This document shows, one piece after another, positions 45,912-54,715 of a stretch of DNA of 64,000 nt; within the stretch, counting starts at the first letter, position 1; each line of letters opens with the position of its first letter. The translations under genes and the position numbers were made by a program. This DNA is from Persicaria tinctoria (taxonomy: Eukaryota > Streptophyta > Magnoliopsida > Caryophyllales > Polygonaceae), in contig JBANSL010000005.1 of the NCBI GenBank assembly GCA_037127255.1, positions 81,907,160-81,971,159 on the forward strand, read 5' to 3'. The notes under the pieces were generated by a model. The model worked only from the letters and a program-made list of their open reading frames with translations, had not been told where the DNA came from and ran no database searches.

Positions 45912-47842
45912 CTAGTTTTTTCTAATAGGGTCTTGTTCATTCTTTCAGCTGTCCCATTTTGCTGTGGGGTGCTAGGGACAATTAAATGTCTTTTTATCCC
46001 TAATTGTTGGCAATAGTCATTAAATTCTTTGTTGCAAAATTCCAATCCATTATCAGTTTTAAAACATTTTAATTTATGATCAGATTGGCTTTCAACCATA
46101 GCTTTCCACCTTTTAAAGGCTTCAAAAGCTTGGTCTTTATTTTTCAAGAGACTTACCCAGACCTTGCGTGAGAAATGATCTATAAAACTTATGAAGTATC
46201 TCATACCACCTGCAGTGGGGACTTGTGCAGGTCCCCATAAATCACAGTGAACATATTCTAAAGGAACAGAGGCAATATAAGAAGATTTAGGAAATTTCAG
46301 ATTTGCAGATTTTCCAAACACACAGTTTTCACATAATTTAATCTCAGCAGGCATTTTAGCAAGTAAACCATTACCATGTTTATGCAATTGAACAAGACCT
46401 TTATTGGCAATATGCCCCAACCTATTATGCCAAGAAAGAGTCTCATCTAAGGTCATATGCTCAGAAGATATGGCTGGGTTTAATTCAGGTTTATTAGCAA
46501 GAATGTGATATAATCTATTCTTTCTAACAGCCTTAATTATAACCCTATTGTTTCTAGTCACAGTTCTTATCCCATTTTTAGAAGCCATGTGACAACCAAG
46601 TTCTTCTAGAGAAGACTCAGACATGAGGCTCCTTCTTAAGCTAGGGACCCATCTAACATTGGTAAAAACTCTAACTATATCATCATGCATAACAAGAGGA
46701 ACATCCCCAACCCCCATGATTTTTAAAGAAGTATCATCACCAAGCATTACATCACCGCAAGCAGATTTATCAAGAGTTCTAAAATAATGCTCAGAAGGGG
46801 TAGCATGCATGGTACAACCAGAATCAAGTATCCAATAATTACCAGAATAGTCAGCAGAAAATTCAGTACACATAAAAAGCTCAGCAGGACAATCACTCAT
46901 GCATTCCAAAACAGAGGCAGACAATTCAGTATGGTTAGATTTGGCAAGTTTGTTCAGCTTTTTTTTTTTCTTTCTACAATCCTTAACCCAATGTCCCAAA
47001 TTTCCACAGTAATTACACTTAGAATTTGGGTCAGTTTTCTCAGATTTATCACCTTTACCATTTTCCTTCTTATCCTTCTTAGCCTTCTTGTTTTTATTAC
47101 CCTTTTTGTTATTACCTTTGGTAAACATAACCTCAGGTTTGTCAGGTTTTCCAATTCTGTCAATTTTTAAACCTTTGATTTTAAAGACTTTCATGATTTC
47201 ATTTTTCTCAATAAATGCTTCAATGAGTTTATCTTTGGTTAATTCATCTCGGCTAAATTGAATCAAATCTTTAAAGTTGTCAAACTGACTGGGAAAAGAA
47301 TTCAACAGAAGAATAGGCTGGTGAGAATCTTTAATTTCATCATTGCATCTTTCAAGTTCTTGAGACATTTTCAAAAATTTGTCCAAGTTGTCATCCAAAA
47401 TTAATTGAGTGTTCATCTTGAAAGTAAACAATCGACAAAGCAGAGAAATCCTGGAGGGCAGGGATTTAGATAGAAACAGCTCCTCCAGGGCATCCCATAG
47501 AGAGGAAGCGGAAGAGTGTCTTACCACCTGACGGGCTATGCCGTCAGTAAGCCTGAGCATGATCTCGGAATGTGCCCTCAAATCCAACTCCAGGTCTTCC
47601 TCAGATGGTGGAGTGGCGTCAACCTTTACTCCTTTTCCCTTAGAGTCTTGCGTCACTAAGGTTCCAGAGGCGTCCACCTCATCCTTGGCGCCTGGAGTGG
47701 TTGTAGCAACTGTGGATGCGGTTGCTGTTGCCTTGACAGCCTTCCAGCATCCTTCTTTGATCAGCACGACCCTCATTTTGACTTGCCACATGGAGAAGTC
47801 GATTATACCATCAAATGGTTTAATCTTGAGGGCGCTATCCAT
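45887..47842 (-). CDS. Copia gag, protease and integrase core ORF
   Basis: This 651-codon frame opens with a UBN2-type Gag (LWDALEELFLSKSLPSRISL), then a basic linker and a CCHC knuckle CNYCGNLGHWVKDC (276-289). The protease active site is WILDSGCTMHA with DSG at 340-342. The integrase zinc finger (HNRLGH to CENC, about 472-507) and core follow, with the catalytic triad D534, D597 and E633. The frame ends after ISMG where a one-base loss occurred; pol continues in the next frame. Confidence 0.92.
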   Translation of the reverse strand: MDSALKIKPFDGIIDFSMWQVKMRVVLIKEGCWKAVKATATASTVATTTPGAKDEVDASGTLVTQDSKGKGVKVDATPPSEEDLELDLRAHSEIMLRLTDGIARQVVRHSSASSLWDALEELFLSKSLPSRISLLCRLFTFKMNTQLILDDNLDKFLKMSQELERCNDEIKDSHQPILLLNSFPSQFDNFKDLIQFSRDELTKDKLIEAFIEKNEIMKVFKIKGLKIDRIGKPDKPEVMFTKGNNKKGNKNKKAKKDKKENGKGDKSEKTDPNSKCNYCGNLGHWVKDCRKKKKKLNKLAKSNHTELSASVLECMSDCPAELFMCTEFSADYSGNYWILDSGCTMHATPSEHYFRTLDKSACGDVMLGDDTSLKIMGVGDVPLVMHDDIVRVFTNVRWVPSLRRSLMSESSLEELGCHMASKNGIRTVTRNNRVIIKAVRKNRLYHILANKPELNPAISSEHMTLDETLSWHNRLGHIANKGLVQLHKHGNGLLAKMPAEIKLCENCVFGKSANLKFPKSSYIASVPLEYVHCDLWGPAQVPTAGGMRYFISFIDHFSRKVWVSLLKNKDQAFEAFKRWKAMVESQSDHKLKCFKTDNGLEFCNKEFNDYCQQLGIKRHLIVPSTPQQNGTAERMNKTLLEKTRCMLISMG

Positions 47843-48030
47843 TGTTTAAGTACCTTTAAGGACAAACAAAGGAGTTAGATACGTTTTGCGAAAGCGTATA
47901 AGGATCAGAAACACAGAATATAAACACAGAGTTCACAAACAGAGGAAAACCCTAAGCATCTATAAACTGAAAACAGATCTTGGTCAAGAACAGGTGACCA
48001 AAACTTAGATCTAGAGGTAAACAAAGGCAA

Positions 48031-48043
48031 GGCTCTGATACCA
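48031..48043 (-). promoter_or_regulatory. Copia primer-binding site
   Basis: The minus strand reads TGGTATCAGAGCC, complementary to the 3' end of initiator methionine tRNA. It lies three bases inside the 5' LTR. Confidence 0.9.
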
Positions 48044-48046
48044 CGT

Positions 48047-48954
48047 TGTAGATCTCACTTGTCTTGACTCACAGATCGGAGTTCAAGATTCAGATCAAGA
48101 AGTGCGAATACGAAAACGAGAAAGCGAGAAAAGGACACAACGATTTTTACGTGGTTCAGGAAAAGATCCCTACATCCATGGAGCCTCAGAAGAGGAGACT
48201 CGAGCTCATCCACTATATCAAATCAAGCTTACAAGGTTTCGAGATCGACAGGCTAGATCTAAGGCTAATACAGACGATACAGCAGGTAATCGCAAGTACA
48301 AAGGGAAGACACGAGGAGAAGTGGTAAAGCGTAGAAGAAACTCCCTGGATCTGGTGTCGGAGACCAGATCTGCACCAGGAAGGCCGTTGAAGAAGACAGC
48401 CAACGCCGGACAAGAAGCACACAAAGGCGGTGTAGATCTTCGAGGATCAGATAAGAGGTCTCCTAAGGAGATCCGCCTCAGATCTGATCGGAAATGCTGG
48501 AGGGATGCTCGGAGCACCTTGGAAACCCTAGCGTCGCTCTCTTTCTCTCTCTCTCTCTCTCTTTCCGGTTAGATTACCTGAAGCGTCTGAAGAAGTGAGG
48601 AACCCTAGCGCTCTCTTCAACTTTTATAGGCAAACGCTTTTAGTTGAAACGAAGCGTTCCGAGCTAGGGCAAGCCAAGAAGGCTGGAGCGAGCTCGTTGG
48701 GCCGAGTCTAGGTAATGGGCCTTTCAAGCCCAAATCCGGCAACACATATGTGTATCATAATTACATTAACTCTACCACTATATATTATACATAACACATG
48801 ATCACAAGATGTAATCTTGCAATTCCAATGTGTAACAAATAATATGTAGGAGAGTATATGTATGTAACTATCATCTATATTAAACCCTTAATCTATCCTT
48901 AACTCTATCTCAAAACCCCTAAAGATCTAGAACCATGATTAAGGTTGACATTAC
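48047..48954 (-). repeat. Copia 5' LTR, interrupted one base from its end
   Basis: It matches the 3' LTR over its whole length with small changes. The terminal A is missing because the gypsy element inserted after ATTAC; the ATTAC duplicate and the missing A appear at 58432-58437. Confidence 0.92.
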
Positions 48955-49226
48955 TGTTGTGAGCTGAATCTGCCATGTTTTACAGTAACTTTTATATTGA
49001 TTTCTGCATACATTGCATTCATTCGGGCTTAGATAGTACAGAACCTATGTAGTTTATGTTTATTTGCCAAATTATGGAATCTACACCAGTTTCAATTTAA
49101 TTCGCAGAAATCGAGGCATTTTACAGCAATTCTACAGAAGGTCAGAAAAGCTCGGAAAACCACTACAGAAGTCCAAGTTCAAATAAGCAGCGGAACCAGT
49201 CGAATCGAACCGAGAACCCAAGCTAC

Positions 49227-49694
49227 TCGATCTCGAGTAGCTCTTACTCGACTTAGACGAGCATGTCCGAGCAGCCTTGGTCGACAGAGCCTGATCGAGA
49301 AAGCCAGACCAACCCGACTTCCGGAGTCTACTCGATCTCGACAAGCCCTAGTCGAGATCGACGAAGCCCAGCGCCACGCCCGGAGTTGACGAGAAGAAGA
49401 GATAGTCGACAAGCCGAGGCCGACATGGAGGCACTCGCTGCAGCGGACGTCTCGCTGCCGCGGAAAATCCCGCTGCCAGCGGGATGCACCAAGCCGACGG
49501 AAAAGCTTACTCGCTCCAGCGGAAGGGGCAACTCGCGGAAGCGGAAGGGAAGACCCTTGTCGAGATCGACAAGCCACCCAGTCGAGATCGACGAGCACCA
49601 GGAGCCCAAGTCCGAGCCTGTCGAGCAGATCTAGCCGAGAAGTCCAGTCGACGAACAATCCTTGTCGAGGTCGACGAGCTCTTGTCGATGTCGA
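49227..49694. repeat. TCGA-N2-TCGA motif sets in LTR, upstream of TATA
   Basis: Motifs start at 49227 (degenerate partner at 49248), 49332 and 49352, 49560 and 49582, 49665 and 49685. The start-to-start distance within each pair is 20-22 bp. At 49332/49352 the members are exact reverse complements (TCGATCTCGA and TCGAGATCGA). The 3' LTR repeats the whole set. Confidence 0.85.
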
Positions 49695-49964
49695 GTAGAC
49701 CAGTGTCCAGAAACGCGTCGTCGAGGGCTGTCCTAGTCGAGTTGGGATTCCTTAGGGCCAAAGGAGGAAGATTCTATCCAAATCCATCAAGTTCTATCTA
49801 TGGAAGACGCAATCTATCAAGACATGAAGACCTACCCTATTTAGATTTATCTTTTCCTTGTTGATTTATTTCTTTATCGCAATTTATTTATCTTTTAACA
49901 AATTAGATATAATTTTAGATATAGATAGATATCTTCTTTCCTAGATTAGCTAGGGAATGAAGGC

Positions 49965-49972
49965 TATAAATA
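49965..49972 (+). promoter_or_regulatory. LTR TATA box
   Basis: GGCTATAAATAAAGCCC sits 1010 bp into the LTR and at the same offset (57226-57233) in the other copy. It probably sets the transcription start near 50000 and so the U3/R border. Confidence 0.6.
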
Positions 49973-50640
49973 AAGCCCTAGGGGCTGGTTTTTCATTCAT
50001 TCGACAACACAAATTCAATTTCAGAGAAAGACAATTAGTTAGTTCCACAGAGAAGTTTAGGAGTTCTAAGGTTTTTAGGGTTTTGGCTTTCTGCGAAAGT
50101 TGATTGTCAGGATTGTAAAGGCTTTTGAATTTAGTTTTAATGCAATTTAGTTCTTTTCATCAATCAATGTCTGTTATTGCAATGAGGCGTGAGTAGTCCA
50201 CCCACTTCTGGGGCTGGGGTGAGCCCGACGGTGGCCATGTGAGGCGATGCGATAAAGGTCAGATCTTTTTGTGCGATTCATCTTCTATCCCTATGAGCAT
50301 GATTCTTTTGCGAGAATTGAAGGTGATCCTTGTTTGTGTTATTGAAGCGAAAGTGATCTTAATGCAACTTGGATTAATTATGTGAAAAAGGGCTAGTAAC
50401 AATTAGGGTTTATGCGAAAGCCTCTATATGCCTATTTGTTAATGACGAAAGTTATTTGATGGAAAGCATGATCTTTTATGCCTTTGTGTGTTACTTTGCA
50501 TGGTTATCGTTGTGGTGTTGAAACCCTAGTCTTGGAAGTCTTTTATTATATTGATTTATTTCTGTCAAAAATCTGAGTTTTAGTTTCGAATTTGCAATTT
50601 ATATTTTCTATCAATTCTTGTCGATACAGAGGAGATCTTG

Positions 50641-50869
50641 CCGATCTCGAGTTGGTTGTACTCGATCTCGAGTACGCTTCGTCTAGGTCGAGTTGAGTTC
50701 TGTTCTGTTGTCGATTTCTGAAGTTTCTGTCTTGACTTGCCCTTGTCGATCTCGAGTTGACTTGGTCGAGATCGAGTTGCCCTTGCCGGGTTTGCCTGTC
50801 TGCTGTGATTTCCGATTTTCTGTTGTCGACTGCTGTGGTCGATCTCGAGTAGCTGTTTGTCGAGATCGA
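50641..50869. repeat. TCGA-N2-TCGA motif sets in LTR, downstream of TATA
   Basis: Motifs start at 50641 (first base C), 50662 and 50682 (degenerate), then 50746 and 50766, and 50839 and 50860. Spacings are 20-21 bp. The last two pairs are TCGATCTCGA followed by TCGAGATCGA. These would be in the transcribed leader. Confidence 0.85.
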
Positions 50870-51173
50870 CGAGCCCTTTGCTTTGCTTTTAGTTTCTGCT
50901 TTGCTTTGTCTTTCCTGTTTTGCTTTGTTCTTTGCTTTTGCTTTTATTTCTGTTTCTTTCGTTGTTTCTGTGTTTCTGTCTTTTCTGCTGCTCTGGCTGT
51001 GAGAATTTACAGCTACCTGAGAACTGCTGACGTGCTTCCTCGTGGATTCGATCCTGACTATTCTCTTACTACAACGAGAGGAAGTTTTGTATTTATTTGC
51101 TGAGACAGGGAAGTCAGTCTGATCTATATTTTATATTTATTTCATACTTGACCATCCTCCTGCAACAACAAAT

Positions 51174-51191
51174 TGGCGCCGTTGCCGGGGA
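51174..51191 (+). promoter_or_regulatory. Gypsy primer-binding site (tRNA-Asp)
   Basis: TGGCGCCGTTGCCGGGGA lies three bases after the 5' LTR. It is complementary to the 3' end of plant tRNA-Asp, the usual Athila/Tat primer. Confidence 0.9.
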
Positions 51192-51253
51192 GGCAATCTT
51201 TCGCGCCTTAGGTAGTTAAATCTCACGTCTACTTTGAGTTACTTTTCAGGTGT

Positions 51254-54200
51254 ATGCGCCGTTCTGGTCTACCACCCGAGTTTGACAGCTTAGACGAACC
51301 AGAGCGTTACCTACACATCCACTCTAAACTCAAAAGGATTATGGCGGCCGCTGAAACACAAGAACAGCTGATTGCCAGGCTTACAAGGGAGCTAGCCGCA
51401 AAGGATACCACTATAGCCAATGAAAGGGCAGCGAGGGAACAAGAAGCTGAGCGCGCAAGGCAAGCAGAAGCTGAGCTTGCCCAATATCCAACTACTGCTG
51501 AGGATTATATGCATCCAACCCTCGTCGTGCCTGAATCGGCGATTCTTATCCCTGAAAACTCTTTTAAAATTCGCACTCAATTTCTTATAGAGCTTAAAAA
51601 TAATGCCTTTTTTGGTAGATTTAATGAGTGTCCTCTTGAACATATTACGAACTTTTCTGACATGTGTCGTACTCTTGCTGAAGGTACAACTTTGGAATAT
51701 GTCAAGATGAAGTCTTTCCGCTGGTCGCTGGCTGGACCTGCACTGAAGTGGCTTGAAGGGCTTAAACCAAGATCACTGACAACATGGGCCCAAGTAGAGC
51801 AAGAGTTTCTGAACAAATTCTTCCCTCCCGCCAAAACAGCACATCTCCGCCAGAAAATCACCGCCTTCAAACAGAAGCAAGGGGAACCGCTGGCAAAGGC
51901 ATGGGAGCGCTACAAGGAATTTCTGCGATCTTGCCCTACTCATGGGCAGCCACCCTACGTCATTCAGGAGATCTTCTTCAACTCTCTTGATCAAGTCACT
52001 AAGGACAGAATCAACCACTATACTCGCTATGAGTATCTGACAATGCCGCCAAGTGACGCATGGGGTGTGCTAGAGAAGCTCACCAACTACGACAACAAGT
52101 ATGGGTCTACTGCAACTTATGAAGAGAACCCATACGCCAGGCCAGCACCTTCCATGCCCCTCTATGAGCCTCCTAAGGAAATTGATCCGGATGTAAGGGA
52201 ACAGTACTACAGAGATCAGAACAAGAAGCTCATAAAGCAAGTAAAGTATCTTTCTGTCAACCAGCCTTGCATTGAATGCGGATCGCAGCGGCACACCACT
52301 CATGAGTGCCCACACACAGAGCAAGTCAGGATGGCAGAACACCACGAGGAGGTAGCTTACGCAGGGGGTCCCAATCGCTACATAGGGGACCAAAGGTTTC
52401 AGCAACCACAATGGAACCAAGGTGTCCCTAGGAACCCCCCGCCCTATAGAGCTCCAGGACATCCGGAAAGAGACCAGAAAAAGGATGATATACAGACAGT
52501 CCTGGAGGAAATACGGAGGAATCACTTAGAAACTAGGCATTCCTTCAACTCCGTCTACACTCAGATGCAAGGGGTCAACTCTAGGCTTGGGGAGATTGAT
52601 ATCCGGCGAAAATCAGTTGATACACAGATTGGTCAGCTAGCAGCAGGAATCCCCAGACAGTCAGGCTCGCTCTCGGGATCTTCAGAACAAAATCCTAAGG
52701 GAAAGACTGGACATATCGCCGCTATAAAACTCAGAAGCGGCCATCAACTGCAAGAGCCAGAGGTCGGAAAGCAGCAGAACGACGAGGAACAGCAAGTCGA
52801 TCTCGACAAACCTATAGTCGATCTTGAGAAGGGCCTCGTCGATCTCGAGGAGAACCTGCAAAAATCCTCGTCTGCACCGAACAGCAACTCGACTACGCCC
52901 AACCTGGTCGATGTCGGCATGACTCTAGTCGATGTCGATGAGCCCCTGGTCGACATAGAACAGCCTGCAGCACCTCCGACGTCCGTTCTGGCTCCGAATC
53001 AGAAAAAGAAGATGCCTTTCCCCACAAAATCTCTAAAGGACCCAGCAGAAAAGAAATTTCAGCGCTTCATTAAGATGCTTCAGAAACTCAACGTCACCAT
53101 CCCCTTCACAGAAGCTCTCAATGAAATGCCATCTTATGTCAAGTTCCTGAAGGAGATTTTGAGCAAAAAGCGATCGATGGCTGAAATCACAGAGGAGTGC
53201 AGCCACTTGGACATATTGGAGAAGAGGCCGGATCCAGGTAAGTTTGCTATAACCATTGGATTTGGTCCATACAAAATTAATGCCTTATGTGATCTTGGAG
53301 CTAGTGTGAGTATAATGCCTTTAACAATTTGGTCCAAGATTAAGATAGGTGCCCTGGAGCCTGTGGATGCTAGACTATACATGGCCAACAACACGGTGGT
53401 CATTCCAACAGGCATGGTGGATAATGTGCCAGTACAAGTAGGTAAATTCTTTGTCCCTGCTGATTTTCTAGTTGTTGATATGCAAGAAGATCCTGCTTGT
53501 CCAATTATTTTAGGAAGACCATTCTTGGCGACGGTGGATGCCAACATAAGCGTTAGGAAAGGAGTGCTCACCTTCAACATCAGCGATGAGGTAATTGAGT
53601 ATTCCTTTAATAAAACTGAAAGGCATACAGGTCCAATGGAAGAGGTCAAATCTATCTCAGCTGGCTACATCACCTGCGGGGAACCCAAGGTCAGAAATAT
53701 GACCCCTGAGGAGCTGGAAAAGAGGGACATGGAGGCCCAGGTGGAGGAGATCATGGCAATCCTCAAGGAGAACACAGAGAATCCAATCGACACAGACCAA
53801 GGTAAGTCGTTGTGGATTAATTATTTTTCGGATGCCTTGACAGGGACTAAGTATGGGGTCAAGATCGACCAAGGCTCCTCGACATCGAGTAGAACCCTAG
53901 TCGATCTCGACCAGACCAAGGAGACTCCACCAGCACCAGCATCGTCGAGCAGCGAACCAGACAAACCAGGCTCGTCGATCTCGACTAGACTTGTCGAGGT
54001 CGACCACCACTCGACGGCCTCGGCTTCATCTCCCTCGACGCTGACTCCACCAGACGGCCAGAGCTCGTCGATCTCGACCACCTTTGTCGATGTCGACCAC
54101 CACTCGGGGAGCCCAGTCCCTGCTTCCTCGACGCTGAGACCACCAGAGCAAGGATCCTCGTCGATCTCGACTAAGCTTGTCGAGATCGACCACCACCCAG

Positions 54201-54715
54201 CGCCACCAGATCCGCCTTCCTCGATGAGCAAGCCACCAGGAGCAGAACCCTTGTCAAGGTCGACCAGTCTTGTCGAGATCGACAAGCCATCGTCTTCGTC
54301 GACCTCTGCATCTTCGAGCAGACCACCACCAGAACCTGCAGTCTTGTCGAGATCGACTAGCCCTAGTCGAGATCGACCAAATACAGTAGTCCCCGATTTC
54401 CTCTCTGCGAAGGTAAGTCAAGGTATGGATCTTTCTTCTCCTATTTCCATTAAAGATTTATCTATACATGGGAGAGGTTTGCCTTGGTATGTGCGATTGT
54501 GCAGGATTTCCAATGATGAGCCTAAGGAGTATGAAGTTGGAGACAAGCTCTATGTCTCTAAATCAAAGGATCATTGGTTTCCCAACAAATTCAACAAGAA
54601 GCGGATGGGACCTTTCGTGGTGAACAAGATCCATTCTGGAGGACTACAACTGATGGACAAGAATGGAGTCCTATTTGAGGCCCAAGCTACATGGGCCCTG
54701 CAGATGCCACCTTGA
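51254..54715 (+). CDS. Gypsy Gag-protease polyprotein, 1153 residues, intact
   Basis: A charged, likely coiled-coil N-terminus (29-78) leads into the Gag core (about 105-275; RWSLAGPALKWLEGLKPRSL). A CCHC knuckle, CIECGSQRHTTHEC, is at 339-352. The aspartic protease is at about 665-780, with active site CDLGASVSIMP (Asp near 680) and CPIILGRPFLATVDANISVR. Asp-Leu-Gly in place of Asp-Thr-Gly is usual for Athila. Two low-complexity stretches (about 515-569 and 876-1041) are made of S(I/R)ST..LVE(I/V)D repeats encoded by the TCGA motifs. The last 60 residues (YEVGDKLYVSKS, GPFVVNKIHSGGLQLMD) resemble an integrase C-terminus. RT and integrase core between them are missing, so an internal deletion probably fused the ends and kept the frame. 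Confidence 0.93.
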   Translation: MRRSGLPPEFDSLDEPERYLHIHSKLKRIMAAAETQEQLIARLTRELAAKDTTIANERAAREQEAERARQAEAELAQYPTTAEDYMHPTLVVPESAILIPENSFKIRTQFLIELKNNAFFGRFNECPLEHITNFSDMCRTLAEGTTLEYVKMKSFRWSLAGPALKWLEGLKPRSLTTWAQVEQEFLNKFFPPAKTAHLRQKITAFKQKQGEPLAKAWERYKEFLRSCPTHGQPPYVIQEIFFNSLDQVTKDRINHYTRYEYLTMPPSDAWGVLEKLTNYDNKYGSTATYEENPYARPAPSMPLYEPPKEIDPDVREQYYRDQNKKLIKQVKYLSVNQPCIECGSQRHTTHECPHTEQVRMAEHHEEVAYAGGPNRYIGDQRFQQPQWNQGVPRNPPPYRAPGHPERDQKKDDIQTVLEEIRRNHLETRHSFNSVYTQMQGVNSRLGEIDIRRKSVDTQIGQLAAGIPRQSGSLSGSSEQNPKGKTGHIAAIKLRSGHQLQEPEVGKQQNDEEQQVDLDKPIVDLEKGLVDLEENLQKSSSAPNSNSTTPNLVDVGMTLVDVDEPLVDIEQPAAPPTSVLAPNQKKKMPFPTKSLKDPAEKKFQRFIKMLQKLNVTIPFTEALNEMPSYVKFLKEILSKKRSMAEITEECSHLDILEKRPDPGKFAITIGFGPYKINALCDLGASVSIMPLTIWSKIKIGALEPVDARLYMANNTVVIPTGMVDNVPVQVGKFFVPADFLVVDMQEDPACPIILGRPFLATVDANISVRKGVLTFNISDEVIEYSFNKTERHTGPMEEVKSISAGYITCGEPKVRNMTPEELEKRDMEAQVEEIMAILKENTENPIDTDQGKSLWINYFSDALTGTKYGVKIDQGSSTSSRTLVDLDQTKETPPAPASSSSEPDKPGSSISTRLVEVDHHSTASASSPSTLTPPDGQSSSISTTFVDVDHHSGSPVPASSTLRPPEQGSSSISTKLVEIDHHPAPPDPPSSMSKPPGAEPLSRSTSLVEIDKPSSSSTSASSSRPPPEPAVLSRSTSPSRDRPNTVVPDFLSAKVSQGMDLSSPISIKDLSIHGRGLPWYVRLCRISNDEPKEYEVGDKLYVSKSKDHWFPNKFNKKRMGPFVVNKIHSGGLQLMDKNGVLFEAQATWALQMPP
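52797..52959. repeat. TCGA-N2-TCGA set in the gag linker, two runs of three
   Basis: Motifs start at 52797, 52818 and 52839, then 52908, 52929 and 52950. All neighbouring distances within each run are exactly 21 bp. Four of the six keep at least nine of ten motif bases. In frame this reads as VDLDKPIVDLEKGLVDLE. Confidence 0.85.
53879..54376. repeat. TCGA-N2-TCGA pairs in the gag C-terminal coding region
   Basis: Pairs start at 53879/53901, 53975/53994, 54068/54087, 54161/54180, 54254/54273 and 54347/54367. Within-pair distance is 19 bp in four cases, 20 and 22 in the others. The pairs themselves recur every 93 bp from the second to the sixth (53975, 54068, 54161, 54254, 54347). The sequence between pairs is variable Ser/Pro-rich coding sequence. 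Confidence 0.88.

Larger units (their letters stand above)
41111..48954 (-). mobile_element. Ty1/copia LTR retrotransposon, inactivated, with nested insertions
   Basis: LTRs lie at 41111-42013 (3' LTR) and 48047-48954 (5' LTR). Both begin TGTAGATCTC on the plus strand. They differ at several percent by eye. The 5' LTR lacks its last base, which is found at 58437 beyond the inserted gypsy element. Host flanks GAGAG (41106-41110) and AAGAG (58438-58442) match at 4 of 5. GGCTCTGATACCA at 48031-48043 is the complement of the methionine tRNA primer site. Gag, protease, integrase, RT and RNase H follow in copia order on the minus strand. Two frameshifts and a hAT insertion disable it. Confidence 0.92.
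48955..51170 (+). repeat. Gypsy 5' LTR
   Basis: Starts TGTTGTGAGCTGAATCTGCC and ends CCTGCAACAACA. A TATA box is at 49965-49972. Sets of TCGA-N2-TCGA motifs lie on both sides of it. A 123-codon open frame at 49263-49634, repeated in the other LTR, has SRSTSHPVEIDEHQ-like peptides resembling the gag C-terminus. Confidence 0.95.

Noticed and set aside
49132..49864. Several overlapping open frames on both strands of the gypsy LTR as genes
   Set aside because: They arise from the palindromic TCGA-rich composition, which keeps several frames open. They repeat exactly in the other LTR and match no protein.
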